Assembly: GCA_030587505.1 (NCBI GenBank)
Contig: JAUQYY010000251.1
Location: 1 to 13,684, forward strand
DNA from: Candidatus Sigynarchaeota archaeon
GTDB taxonomy: Archaea; Asgardarchaeota; Jordarchaeia; Jordarchaeales; Jordarchaeaceae
Length of the DNA: 13,684 nt
Direction of reading: 5' to 3'
A program made the position numbers and the translations under genes. Positions 6,594-13,684 of this stretch are shown here, one piece after another. The notes beneath the pieces are model-generated. The model saw only the letters and a program-made list of their open reading frames with translations. It was not told the DNA's origin and ran no database searches. How positions within the stretch are numbered: the first letter of the stretch is position 1; every line of letters begins with the position of its first letter.

Positions 6594-7004
6594 ATGTCGC
6601 TTGGTGACAGGATAAGGGAATTTTTGGGCGATGACCCCAAAAAACTTGTTGACATGATACTTGAGAGTATGAAAGAAGAGTATGGTGATATCCCCTTCAT
6701 AGCGAAATCCATGAGTAGCAGAAGGCCAGAAACCTTCATTTTTAATGCTCTACAGACCCTGTTCATCATGAAGAGGCCCAAAGCGGTTTCCCAGAAGACC
6801 GCCGAGCTCTTGGCCATCACAGCTGCGGCTGCGATCGGATGCGAGCACTGTGTAGACTTCCACGTGAGAGCCGCCTTGCATCTCGGGTGCACGCAGGATG
6901 AGATATTCGACGCGATTATGATTGCGGGTCTAATGTCTCAGACATCAAAACTCTCCATAGGTCTCAGAAAACTGGAGAGAGCCGCTCTCTCAAAGTCACG
7001 CTAG
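6594..7004 (+). CDS. Carboxymuconolactone decarboxylase / AhpD-like CxxC protein
   Basis: A 136-residue all-helical protein of the AhpD/CMD fold, usually forming trimers or hexamers. The peroxidase-type active site is present: E71, C83-x-x-C86 (CEHC) and H90, with the same spacing as the Glu, Cys, Cys and His of AhpD. This suggests thiol-disulfide or peroxide-related chemistry, but the partner is not shown. Possible starts are GTG 6582, GTG 6585, ATG 6588 and ATG 6594. I chose 6594 because GGTGAT lies four bases before it and because the TATA-like box at 6568-6576 predicts transcription starting about there; earlier starts add only MVMW. It ends 23 bases from the convergent glpC stop. Functional linkage to the glp operon is not implied by this arrangement. 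Confidence 0.85.
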   Translation: MSLGDRIREFLGDDPKKLVDMILESMKEEYGDIPFIAKSMSSRRPETFIFNALQTLFIMKRPKAVSQKTAELLAITAAAAIGCEHCVDFHVRAALHLGCTQDEIFDAIMIAGLMSQTSKLSIGLRKLERAALSKSR

Positions 7005-7027
7005 TGTAATTCACTCCGTAGGTTTCT

Positions 7028-8125
7028 CTAGAACAGCTCGGCTAGGTCTACTATCTTGATTTTTCTTTTTGACTTCATTAGATTCTGTAGACAGGACGGA
7101 CACGATGTGACGATGGCGTCTACACCAAGTTCCTCCGCCTCTCTTATCTTGAGTTCTGCGGCCTTCTGGGCGGTTTCCAAGTCGTAGGCTCTCAGCAACC
7201 CCCCTCCTCCGCAGCACATAGCTCCGTCCTTGCACTGGCTGAATTCTACCAGTTTGAGTCCCGGAACGCTTCTGAGCGCTATGCGAGGTTCCTCTATTAC
7301 TCCACAGCCTCTCGTCAGCTCGCAAGGGTCTTGGTAAACCACCAGCACGTCGCCAGCGGGTTCCGGCTTCAGCTTTCCCTCATGGATGAGCTTAGAAATG
7401 TGCTGGGAAACGTGTTCTACTTTGAAGGGGACCGTGGTGATTTTGGGATAAACGTCTCTCCACATCCGGAAGCAGGCGGGACAGGAGGTTACAAGTGTTC
7501 CTATTTTGAGGTTCTTGAAGGCTTCGACGTTATCCTCGATGAGTTTCTTTGCCTCTCTGAGTCTACCCGCCATGAGTAGGGGGGCTGCGCAACAGTTTTC
7601 ATCCGGACCCAAGAGAGTGAAGTCCACTTTTGCTTTTCGGAACAGCTTCACTGTTGCCGAAGGAATCCTCGCCGTGGAGGGGCTGTAAGCAGAATTGCAG
7701 CCAACAAAATATCCCACCTCCGCGGGAATCTTCACACGGTCTTCAACGGGTTCGTCGGACTCGTAGGTCCACATCCACCAGTCATCCCTATCCGCGCCAT
7801 GAACGTTACCTGTCACCAGTATATTCTCAACCACCTGTTTAATGTTTCCTGGGAGTTCCTGGTCTTCCACCTGGCCTCTGAGGTACTCTACTACTAGGGG
7901 TACGGGCACTTCTCTTGGACAAACCTTTACACACGCCATGCAGAGGGTGCACTCGAAGGAATCCTTGGAGGAATACTTCTCCCTCTCTGGAGCCCTGAAC
8001 CCCTCGGAGGCGAAGTACCTCGAGTTAACTGGGGCGCCTGCTCTCACAACTGGGCAGACAGCGATGCAGGTTCCGCAGCGTAGACATTTGTCTGTTTTCT
8101 TTAGAAGGTCTGTTTTTTCCGACAT
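7028..8125 (-). CDS. glpC: Anaerobic glycerol-3-phosphate dehydrogenase subunit C (iron-sulfur, CCG domains)
   Basis: The electron-transfer subunit of the GlpABC complex; it passes electrons from glycerol-3-phosphate oxidation to a membrane carrier. The 365-residue protein begins with two [4Fe-4S] ferredoxin motifs, C14-x2-C17-x2-C20-x3-C24 and C59-x2-C62-x2-C65-x3-C69. Two CCG domains follow: C143, C178-C179, C215, C218, then C268, C304-C305, C342, C345. These are the cysteine patterns that hold noncubane clusters in HdrB/HdrD-type heterodisulfide reductases. No membrane segment is seen, so attachment would be peripheral. HdrD or other (Fe-S)-binding reductase subunits share this layout; the name rests on lying last behind glpA and glpB. 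The start ATG overlaps the glpB stop as TAATG, indicating coupled translation. The gene is slightly shorter than the E. coli form (about 396). Confidence 0.9.
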   Translation of the reverse strand: MSEKTDLLKKTDKCLRCGTCIAVCPVVRAGAPVNSRYFASEGFRAPEREKYSSKDSFECTLCMACVKVCPREVPVPLVVEYLRGQVEDQELPGNIKQVVENILVTGNVHGADRDDWWMWTYESDEPVEDRVKIPAEVGYFVGCNSAYSPSTARIPSATVKLFRKAKVDFTLLGPDENCCAAPLLMAGRLREAKKLIEDNVEAFKNLKIGTLVTSCPACFRMWRDVYPKITTVPFKVEHVSQHISKLIHEGKLKPEPAGDVLVVYQDPCELTRGCGVIEEPRIALRSVPGLKLVEFSQCKDGAMCCGGGGLLRAYDLETAQKAAELKIREAEELGVDAIVTSCPSCLQNLMKSKRKIKIVDLAELF

Positions 8126-9279
8126 TAGGCTTCCCTCAGAAATTTTATCGCCTCGACGGCCGATGCGTAGCCGGTGGATAGAGACACTCCTAACCCCGTC
8201 ATGTTTGTCTCCGAAAGCGCCGAGCCCGCAACAAAAATATTTTCAAAGCTCTCCCCATTTTTCACGAGTCTAAATCTGTCGTCTATTACCTGATATTCTA
8301 GAATTGAATTTGTGGTTCCTTGAAAGTTTTTTTCGCTGGCTACGCTGATTTCGTCTCTCATCACCTGTCCGGTGGCTAGTATCACCGCTTTTGAGGAGAT
8401 TATGCGCTCGTCACCGTTTTCAATCGCCTTGGTTTGGCATCCTTGATCCGATGTTTTTATCTTCACCGCCCGCCACCCGAGCCTGATTTCGACACCGTTC
8501 TGTGCGCAGGGTTGTTCTAGTAGCTGCTGTAGTCTAAGACCGGGAATCGAGGGTGGAAATGACATGGTTTCGAAAACTCTTATCCCCAGAGCGTCCTCGA
8601 ATTCGGATACGATCTCTGCTGTCCGCCTGATTCCCAGAACAGGGGGTAACGCTAGGTAGTCGTAGCCTCCCAGACTGTGTTTGCTTAGAGTTTTGATTAT
8701 CTCGTCGCTGTGGAATTCTAGCAGGAGCGCCAATTGAATGGGCTGAATTTCTTTTCTGTCCAGTTTAATGTAGTCGGCTTCTACCGCCCAGTTCTCTCTA
8801 AGTGAGCGGGCTATTAAGGCTGGGGTGTGGTTCGATAGGTTGCGGAAACCAGCCACGAGAACCTTCGAGTCTCTCAGATTCTCTCTTGTACCTTTCATAA
8901 TACTGGACTGAGCCAAGCACGTGGGTTTAAAAAGACCGAGCGGGGTCAAAAGCCTTTCATTTTTTTCCAAACCGCCTTCGTAGGTAATAAACGAACCATA
9001 CTTTTCCCTAAATTCCCTAAACGCTCTCAATATTCTCCCCGCGCCGACAACGGTGTATGGGTGATTGGGGTTCTGTTTCATAAACTTGTCAAGCGTTTCC
9101 ATCGGTTTGCTGACCTCTCTACCGTTAAAGTATCCCAGAAGATCTATGGTTCCCGACGAGAGTGCTGTGCTGCCGTAACCCGTTGCTATCACCAGTGTTG
9201 ATAGTTTTGCCTCACTGGTTTTTCTGGCAGCCACAAGCCCTGCCATGCCGCAGCCGATTATGAGTACGTCAACGTCCAT
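8125..9279 (-). CDS. glpB: Anaerobic glycerol-3-phosphate dehydrogenase subunit B (flavoprotein)
   Basis: The second flavoprotein subunit of GlpABC, thought to link the GlpA flavin to the GlpC clusters. The dinucleotide-binding start VDVLIIGCGMAGLVAARK has the GxGxxG at residues 9-14, and the C-terminal flavin-binding part reads NIFVAGSALSETNMTGLGVSLSTGYASA. The product is about 384 residues, somewhat shorter than E. coli GlpB (419). I chose ATG 9279-9277: it lies eight bases after GAGGTGA. A GTG at 9291 would itself be part of that ribosome binding site. The gene overlaps the end of glpA by 11 bases and shares one base with glpC. Sequence identity of GlpB proteins is low between phyla, so assignment leans on the position between glpA and glpC. 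Confidence 0.88.
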   Translation of the reverse strand: MDVDVLIIGCGMAGLVAARKTSEAKLSTLVIATGYGSTALSSGTIDLLGYFNGREVSKPMETLDKFMKQNPNHPYTVVGAGRILRAFREFREKYGSFITYEGGLEKNERLLTPLGLFKPTCLAQSSIMKGTRENLRDSKVLVAGFRNLSNHTPALIARSLRENWAVEADYIKLDRKEIQPIQLALLLEFHSDEIIKTLSKHSLGGYDYLALPPVLGIRRTAEIVSEFEDALGIRVFETMSFPPSIPGLRLQQLLEQPCAQNGVEIRLGWRAVKIKTSDQGCQTKAIENGDERIISSKAVILATGQVMRDEISVASEKNFQGTTNSILEYQVIDDRFRLVKNGESFENIFVAGSALSETNMTGLGVSLSTGYASAVEAIKFLREA

Positions 9280-10852
9280 CACTCTCCTCACCTCGATGCC
9301 TGATGTTCCCCACCATCTCGAACATTACCCTAGCGAACACAAGTTGCCGGAACTGCTCCCCCTCAAGGATATGGGCAACCTTCCACTGCTCGTCCAGAAA
9401 CTCTGCTAGCGAATTCAAAGCCTCCTGTGCAGAAAAGTTGAGATCCTCAACCATCACCTCTATGGCTCGGTGTGCGCAGAACTGCCCCTGACAGGTTCCC
9501 ATACCGAGTCTGGTGCGCCTCTTAACGTCTCTCAGGCTCTTAGCATGAAGCTTTTCAAAACAGTGGATTATCTCCGCCCTCGAAACAAGACTACACTCAC
9601 ATATCAACCCCTCTTTCCGTGGCATCCCTGCTGAGATGCTGCCGTACTTGCCTACAATCTCGTTGGCGGTTAGGGGCTGAACACGTAAACGTTTCTGGAT
9701 TTCCTCGAGTGACGGCGGTGTTTCATCACTTCCGGGTAGTGGTTCCTCGGCTGTTCTGCACTTCGCTCTGATTCCCAGCTTTCTACAGACGAGATCGGCT
9801 GTCTTCTCCGCCATTAGTCTATAGGTGGTTAGTTTGCCCCCCGTTATGGTCACAAATCCCTCCAGTCCTTCCTTCTCGTGGTCAATCAGCAGTATCCCTC
9901 TGGTGGCTGCGCGGCCAGGCTCTTCACCGAAGAGAGGACGGGCACCAGAGAAGGCTCGGATAATCCTCGCGTCCGCAACCATGGGTAGCATTGCCTCCCC
10001 CTCCATCATGATTTTTTCAACTTCTTCCTTCTCCGGAAGCATGTGTTCTGGGCTTTCCACGTAGGTTGATGTGGTTCCCAGAATCATCGTGGAGTAGTGG
10101 GGGACAATTATGTCTCCGTCTGACGGTGGGCGGAGATGATTAACCACGTGGTTTATTACCCGATTGTTGAGAACCACCAGGGTGCCCTTATTGGGTCTTA
10201 TGTTCAGCTGTGCTCCCGCTTGCTCGGCTATTATGCCCGCCCACGCTCCGGTGGCGTTAACCACGAGTTCGGCGAAGTGCTTCTCGCTCTTGCCGTTTCT
10301 GAATGTTTCGACGCCTAAAACCGTCTTGCTATCTACTATTGGTTTGGCGGTGGTGTAAGTTAAAACCTCTGCCCCGTTCTGCTGCGCTGACAAAATGTTG
10401 GAGATAACGAGTAGGAAAGGGTCGATCGAAGCGTCGTTTACCCAGACCGCAGCCTTTATTTCTGGGTTTAGGAAAGGCTCTCTCCTCAGGGTTTCCTCAA
10501 CTGTTATCTCCCTCGCGTTAACTCTGTTTTTGCTGCAGCCCTTGAGGAAGGCGTCCAGGTATTCGAGGTCTTTTTCCTCTGTTGCAATGAAGAGCCCCCC
10601 TGTGTCTTCTATGGTGTGTTTCGCGATTTTTTTGAGAATTATGTTCTCCCGGGCGCACTCTTGCGCTGACTCGGGGTCGTTGACAGCGTACCGCGCGCCG
10701 CTGTGGAGGAGTCCGTGGTTTTGGCCTGAGGCTCCTGAGGCAAGGTCTCCCTTCTCAACGAGCAGGGTTTTGATCCCTCTGAGCGAGAGGTCTCTTGCCA
10801 CGCCGCTTCCTACCACGCCGCCACCCAGTACGATTACATCAAATTTCGACAT
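9269..10852 (-). CDS. glpA: Anaerobic glycerol-3-phosphate dehydrogenase subunit A (FAD, catalytic)
   Basis: Oxidises sn-glycerol-3-phosphate to dihydroxyacetone phosphate. The 527-residue protein has an N-terminal FAD fold with VIVLGGGVVGSGVARDLSLRG (about 6-26) and the family stretch LLVEKGDLASGASGQNHGLLHSGARYA (30-56). GATGAW-type strand VVNATGAWAGIIAEQAG (197-213) and FVTITGGKLTTYRLMAE (333-349) complete the DAO-type flavin site. The C-terminal domain is BFD-like with C418, C420, C454 and C459 (CEC ... CQGQFC), expected to hold a [2Fe-2S] cluster. This domain separates GlpA from the aerobic GlpD. The size matches GlpA of bacteria and haloarchaea. It starts six bases after the glpK stop without a strong ribosome binding site, so it probably relies on translation of glpK. 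Confidence 0.94.
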   Translation of the reverse strand: MSKFDVIVLGGGVVGSGVARDLSLRGIKTLLVEKGDLASGASGQNHGLLHSGARYAVNDPESAQECARENIILKKIAKHTIEDTGGLFIATEEKDLEYLDAFLKGCSKNRVNAREITVEETLRREPFLNPEIKAAVWVNDASIDPFLLVISNILSAQQNGAEVLTYTTAKPIVDSKTVLGVETFRNGKSEKHFAELVVNATGAWAGIIAEQAGAQLNIRPNKGTLVVLNNRVINHVVNHLRPPSDGDIIVPHYSTMILGTTSTYVESPEHMLPEKEEVEKIMMEGEAMLPMVADARIIRAFSGARPLFGEEPGRAATRGILLIDHEKEGLEGFVTITGGKLTTYRLMAEKTADLVCRKLGIRAKCRTAEEPLPGSDETPPSLEEIQKRLRVQPLTANEIVGKYGSISAGMPRKEGLICECSLVSRAEIIHCFEKLHAKSLRDVKRRTRLGMGTCQGQFCAHRAIEVMVEDLNFSAQEALNSLAEFLDEQWKVAHILEGEQFRQLVFARVMFEMVGNIRHRGEESDGR

Positions 10853-10858
10853 ATTAAT

Positions 10859-12397
10859 CTACACGGAAAATTCTGAGAGCCTAGCGTAAACATTCTTCTC
10901 TTTTAACGCCATGTAAACATCGTTGTGAACTTTATATAGCTTGTCGTAAACCTCTCGATTCTCTTCGTCAGGCTCTCTTCTCTCACCTATCTGCACCATG
11001 GTCTCCGCCGCATCCGAGACACTCTTAAAGATTCCAACTCCAACACCCGCCAGGATGGCTGCGCCCAGCGACGTAGCCTCCTCAACGCTCCCCTTAGCCA
11101 CGGGAATGTTGTAGATATCCGCCTGAATCTGATTCCATAACGGGCTGCGGGTTGCGCCCCCAGTGATGCGAACCTCCTCGAACTCTAGGCCAAGCTCCCT
11201 CATTACCTCAATGTTCTTGCGAACCTCAAAGCAGGCCCCCTCCAGAATCGCCCTGATCAGATACGCTCTGGTGTGGCCGAGGGCTAAGCCTACTATCACT
11301 CCCCTCGCCTCAGGGTCCCAGTATGGTGCTCCCGCACCGACGAAGTGGGGTAACAAGAGTATTCCCCCTGAGCCTGGAGGAGCCTGAGCCGCTACCTCGC
11401 AGAGAATCTCGTAGGGGTCCTTCCCTAAGATTTCAGCCATGTTCCTTTCCGGCTGTCCTAACTCGTTTCTGAACCATCTGAAGATCGAACCTGTTGTAAA
11501 CATACTCGCCTCGACGACCCATTTTCCGGGGTCGGCGTGACAGCTAAACAACACCCTCTTCTTAGGGTCGCGCTTGGGTTTATCCGTGTAGGCTAGCAGG
11601 AAGGTTCCTGTACCCATGGTTGCTTTTATTCTACCAGGCTTTATTACACCCACTCCGAGCGCGCCGCACTGCTGATCCCCACCACCCGCAATCACCGGTG
11701 TTCCCTCGATGAAACCTGTTTCTCTGGCGGCTCTGGCTGTCACCTCTCCGATTTTCTCACCTGAGGCGTAGGGTTTATTCAGTTTTTCGGGGGGAATCTC
11801 TAGGGCGTCGCAGATTTTCTCGGACCATTCGAACTTCTCGACATCAAAAAGCAGAGTTCTCGACGCGTTTGACCAGTCTGTTACAAACTCGCCTGACAGT
11901 TTCATCTCGATGAAGTCATGGACCAGCATGAATTTGTGTGTGGACTCAAAGATTTCAGGTTCGTTCTCCTTTATCCACAGAATCTTGGGCGCAGAGAAGT
12001 AGGGGTCAATTGTCAGACCCGTGATTCGGTAAACCTCATCGACGCCGATTTTCTGTCTTATCTCATCACACTGTTCGACTGTTCTTCGATCCTGCCAAAC
12101 AATAGCATTCCTGAGAGGGTTTCCCTCCTCATCGACGGGAACTATCGTCTCACGCTGGTTGGTGACACTTATACCCGCAATGTCCTCGGGATTAATGTTT
12201 GCTGCCTCAATTGCTCTCTTTGCGGTTTCGCATACGGCCCTCCACCAGTCAGCGGCGTCTTGCTCAACCCAAGCTGGACGGGGATATATGCTTGGATACT
12301 CCTCATAATCCCTAGCTAACTCTCTTCCTCTCTCATCAAAGAGGATGGTACGACAGCCGATGGTTCCCGCATCTATAGCCGCTAACACCTGCACCAT
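10859..12397 (-). CDS. glpK: Glycerol kinase (FGGY family)
   Basis: Phosphorylates glycerol with ATP to sn-glycerol-3-phosphate, the substrate of the GlpABC complex encoded next. The 512-residue protein has the phosphate-binding start AAIDAGTIGCRTILFDERG (6-24). Residues matching the E. coli glycerol pocket are present: R82-E83 (NQRET), W101, Y133 (DPYFS), D241-Q242 (GGGDQQ) and F266 (GTGTFLL). The C-terminal ATPase part carries ITGGATRSPLWNQIQADIYNIPV. That last motif resembles other FGGY sugar kinases as much as GlpK, so a different polyol substrate cannot be ruled out from sequence alone; the operon makes glycerol by far the most likely. The start ATG has GAGGTGC close upstream. No glycerol facilitator gene is in the window. 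Confidence 0.92.
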   Translation of the reverse strand: MVQVLAAIDAGTIGCRTILFDERGRELARDYEEYPSIYPRPAWVEQDAADWWRAVCETAKRAIEAANINPEDIAGISVTNQRETIVPVDEEGNPLRNAIVWQDRRTVEQCDEIRQKIGVDEVYRITGLTIDPYFSAPKILWIKENEPEIFESTHKFMLVHDFIEMKLSGEFVTDWSNASRTLLFDVEKFEWSEKICDALEIPPEKLNKPYASGEKIGEVTARAARETGFIEGTPVIAGGGDQQCGALGVGVIKPGRIKATMGTGTFLLAYTDKPKRDPKKRVLFSCHADPGKWVVEASMFTTGSIFRWFRNELGQPERNMAEILGKDPYEILCEVAAQAPPGSGGILLLPHFVGAGAPYWDPEARGVIVGLALGHTRAYLIRAILEGACFEVRKNIEVMRELGLEFEEVRITGGATRSPLWNQIQADIYNIPVAKGSVEEATSLGAAILAGVGVGIFKSVSDAAETMVQIGERREPDEENREVYDKLYKVHNDVYMALKEKNVYARLSEFSV

Positions 12398-12400
12398 TTA

Positions 12401-12449
12401 GCACCTCACATAAACCTTAACATAGGTGTACAAAACAACCCTTATATTG
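12401..12449 (-). promoter_or_regulatory. glp operon promoter and ribosome binding site
   Basis: On the minus strand CAATATAAG (about 12449-12441) is a TATA-like box; the start of transcription would lie near 12419, giving a leader of roughly 20 bases. GAGGTGC (12407-12401) is the glpK ribosome binding site, 3-4 bases before the ATG. This single promoter probably drives glpK, glpA, glpB and glpC, since the genes below are overlapping or six bases apart. Confidence 0.6.
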
Positions 12450-12515
12450 TCCAAAATGTCTAATAAGGCTAGCCCTAGTCATGAGTCCTCTATCCGCATT
12501 CCGCTAAATAATATT

Positions 12516-12540
12516 CAAAAAAAGAAGGAGGTTTAAAAAA
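12516..12540 (-). terminator. T-rich terminator after the gelsolin-like gene
   Basis: Minus-strand runs of T (12540-12534 and 12523-12517) lie 20-45 bases after the stop of the gelsolin-like gene and upstream of the glpK promoter, separating the two units. Confidence 0.45.
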
Positions 12541-12558
12541 TTAAACAGAAGGAGCGGG

Positions 12559-13053
12559 TTAAAGGCCCAAGAGTCTCTTCAGTTCCTCTGGCTCATCACC
12601 CTCCTCAACGAATACCTCCTTTTGTACACCGACCCTCTCAGCATCGAACTTTCTGGCTAGTCTCCCACCGACAACCTTTTCTCGGACGCTACAGTTCTTT
12701 CCCTGCCAGATGTAAACAGTGTCATACGTGTCTATTAAGAATACGTCCTCGGAATCTAGCGAATCCTTAGAGAGCGGAACCCGAATAAACTGAACATCCT
12801 CGAGTGTTTCAAACTCTTCTCCCGAAACTCTATACATAACCACCGGATGTGTTTCCTTCACGGTTTTTTTGAGAATGAACTTGGCGAGGTCCCTGTCTAC
12901 TATGCGCATACCGCTGACAACTTTTCTGAACTCCGGAGGCTCCTTACCCCGCTCAACGGTTTCAACATCAGGGGCACCACGCCGCTCCTTATCCAGCAAA
13001 TCACTTATAAAAGCGCCAGCGAACTTTTCGTCGACCGTGGTTTTTTCACCCAA
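12559..13053 (-). CDS. Two-repeat gelsolin-like protein, 5' end missing
   Basis: Gelsolin repeats bind actin and calcium in eukaryotes; related one- and two-repeat proteins are known from Asgard archaea. From a TTG at 13053 the frame gives 164 residues. The second repeat is complete: SLDSEDVFLIDTYDTVYIWQGKN (98-120), SVREKVVGGRLARKF (122-136), then FVEEGDEPEELKRLLG. The first repeat is only partly inside this frame (TTVDEKFAGAFISDLL, VERGKEPPEFRKVV), but the same frame stays open upstream to 13137 and continues the homology with GDTYIVDAGDRIWIWLG, up to about 13114. No ATG, GTG or TTG exists in that extension. D103 and E125, and the matching Asp (upstream) and E9 of the first repeat, fit the calcium site of gelsolin repeats. 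The arrangement resembles repeats 5-6 of gelsolin. The beginning of repeat one is lost at the junction with the HEPN gene, so this may be a damaged gene. Confidence 0.75.
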   Translation of the reverse strand: MGEKTTVDEKFAGAFISDLLDKERRGAPDVETVERGKEPPEFRKVVSGMRIVDRDLAKFILKKTVKETHPVVMYRVSGEEFETLEDVQFIRVPLSKDSLDSEDVFLIDTYDTVYIWQGKNCSVREKVVGGRLARKFDAERVGVQKEVFVEEGDEPEELKRLLGL

Positions 13054-13113
13054 CCAAATCCAAATTCTGTCTCCCGCGTCAACAATGTATGTGTCTCCGG
13101 TTGAGAAAAAAGG

Positions 13114-13137
13114 CTGATCTACCTGCCCATAATCGCC
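13114..13137 (-). other. Apparent junction between HEPN and gelsolin-like genes
   Basis: Reading on the minus strand, HEPN homology runs to about AEHSAKAIMG and stops at TAG 13121-13119. In a different frame gelsolin homology begins at about QPFFSTGD, from 13114 down. The HEPN half-gene lacks its end and the gelsolin gene lacks its beginning at the same spot. A deletion fusing two genes is the simplest reading; a misassembly or base error is possible. Confidence 0.5.
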
Positions 13138-13274
13138 TTAGCCGAGTGTTCCGCCGCCATCTGCGAGCAGTAGACCGCACCATCCCAACGCTCATCCTCC
13201 AACGCCCTCTCGGCGCCCTGAAGCCACCTTGCGGCTCTACCCAAGCCCCGAGTCGCGATGTCTACGTTCCTCAC
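13119..13274 (-). pseudogene. HEPN-domain protein, N-terminal half only
   Basis: Starts at GTG 13274-13272, overlapping the stop of the nucleotidyltransferase gene by four bases (GTGA), the usual layout for MNT/HEPN pairs. It encodes 51 residues: GRAARWLQGAERALEDERWD followed by GAVYCSQMAAEHSAKAIM, the first two helices of a HEPN domain. Complete HEPN proteins have about 110-140 residues, and the RNase motif R-x(4-6)-H lies in the missing second half, so this product should be inactive as a toxin. The remainder has been replaced by gelsolin-like sequence in another frame. Confidence 0.7.
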
Positions 13275-13684
13275 AGCTCGAAAACCTCCCCCGCCCTAAC
13301 CCGCTTCAGAAGCCAATAGGTTCTTCCATCCGCCGCTGTGATCCGCCTAGCCCCAAGAGCCGAAAGCCTCTTCCTGAACCCTTCCAAAACCCTCGACAGG
13401 AATCCCTCCCTCTCGTAGAGAATCACCCCCTCTATGCAAGCGTCAAGGTATATTCTGTGAGGCTCCAGAGCCTCAGACCTACTTAAAGGATAATGACGAA
13501 TCGTCGTCGGGCAGTTTAGCTCCACCAGTCGCTGGAACACCTCAGTTTCACGCATCCTCCTCCTCAGTTCTAAAAGCTCCCTCGCTCGCTCCCAGACCGG
13601 TTTATCCCAGCCGTCGACCACCACCAGCAGGTCAATGTCAGAGTTCCTGTCCCAAGTTCCCCTAGCCACCGAGCCGAAAACAAG
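13271..13684 (-). CDS. MNT-type minimal nucleotidyltransferase (runs off right edge)
   Basis: A small nucleotidyltransferase of the type that pairs with HEPN proteins. The visible part has 137 codons and lacks its N-terminus. The active-site motif is GSVARGTWDRNSDID, exactly the GS-x10-D-x-D pattern of MntA-like antitoxins, which in characterised systems modify the HEPN toxin with AMP and silence it. The rest is helical and charged (ERARELLELRRRMRETE), ending LLKRVRAGEVFEL. The next gene, starting inside its stop codon, is the truncated HEPN gene. No full toxin is visible, so this protein may be an orphan or may act elsewhere. Start and promoter lie outside the window. Confidence 0.88.
   Translation of the reverse strand, partial: LVFGSVARGTWDRNSDIDLLVVVDGWDKPVWERARELLELRRRMRETEVFQRLVELNCPTTIRHYPLSRSEALEPHRIYLDACIEGVILYEREGFLSRVLEGFRKRLSALGARRITAADGRTYWLLKRVRAGEVFEL

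Noticed and set aside
9303..10889. Several plus-strand open frames of 60-164 codons opposite glpA.
   Set aside because: They lie antisense to a well-supported gene, are Ser/Pro-rich, have no recognisable motifs and no promoter of their own.
12401..12428. Inverted repeat CACCT...AGGTG that could hide the glpK ribosome binding site or act as an operator.
   Set aside because: Only five bases match, and the expected transcription start lies inside the repeat, so one arm may not be in the RNA.

Overview
The window reads as a piece of an archaeal chromosome. The leucyl-tRNA synthetase is archaeal in type. Several starts sit behind GGAGGTGA-like ribosome binding sites that match the archaeal 16S tail, and several others lie 25-45 bases downstream of AT-rich TATA-like boxes. 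Genes end in bare T-runs rather than hairpins. A two-repeat gelsolin-like protein and a nucleotidyltransferase/HEPN pair point toward the Asgard or TACK side of the archaea, but no marker here fixes the lineage. No rRNA, tRNA, CRISPR array, insertion sequence or origin was recognised.

Left part (1-2750): the 5' 549 codons of leuS (minus strand, running off the left edge), then about 680 bases without a supportable gene, then a small VOC-fold protein of the methylmalonyl-CoA epimerase/glyoxalase type (minus). Middle-left (3000-7004, plus strand): a DUF362 iron-sulfur-type protein divergent from the VOC gene, an acyl-CoA dehydrogenase whose catalytic glutamate is in the isovaleryl/long-chain position, a gap with a promoter and possible small transcript, a DUF6125-like protein and an AhpD-like CxxC protein. 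The dehydrogenase and VOC protein would fit branched-chain amino acid or fatty acid oxidation, but they are separate transcription units.

Middle-right (7028-12397, minus strand): a compact glpK-glpA-glpB-glpC operon. Glycerol kinase would make sn-glycerol-3-phosphate, and the GlpABC complex would oxidise it to dihydroxyacetone phosphate, passing electrons through the GlpA [2Fe-2S] site and the ferredoxin and CCG clusters of GlpC. Archaeal lipids are built on glycerol-1-phosphate, so this is most simply a catabolic route.

Right end (12559-13684, minus strand): a gelsolin-like gene lacking the start of its first repeat, joined directly to the 5' half of a HEPN gene, which follows an MNT nucleotidyltransferase running off the right edge. 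The HEPN gene loses its 3' half and the gelsolin gene loses its 5' end at the same spot, which suggests a deletion joining two genes (or an assembly error). This junction and the gelsolin protein are the most interesting items. A second theme is that the window switches between two codon styles (GAG/GGT/GTT and GAA/GGA/ATA), once inside the acyl-CoA dehydrogenase gene.
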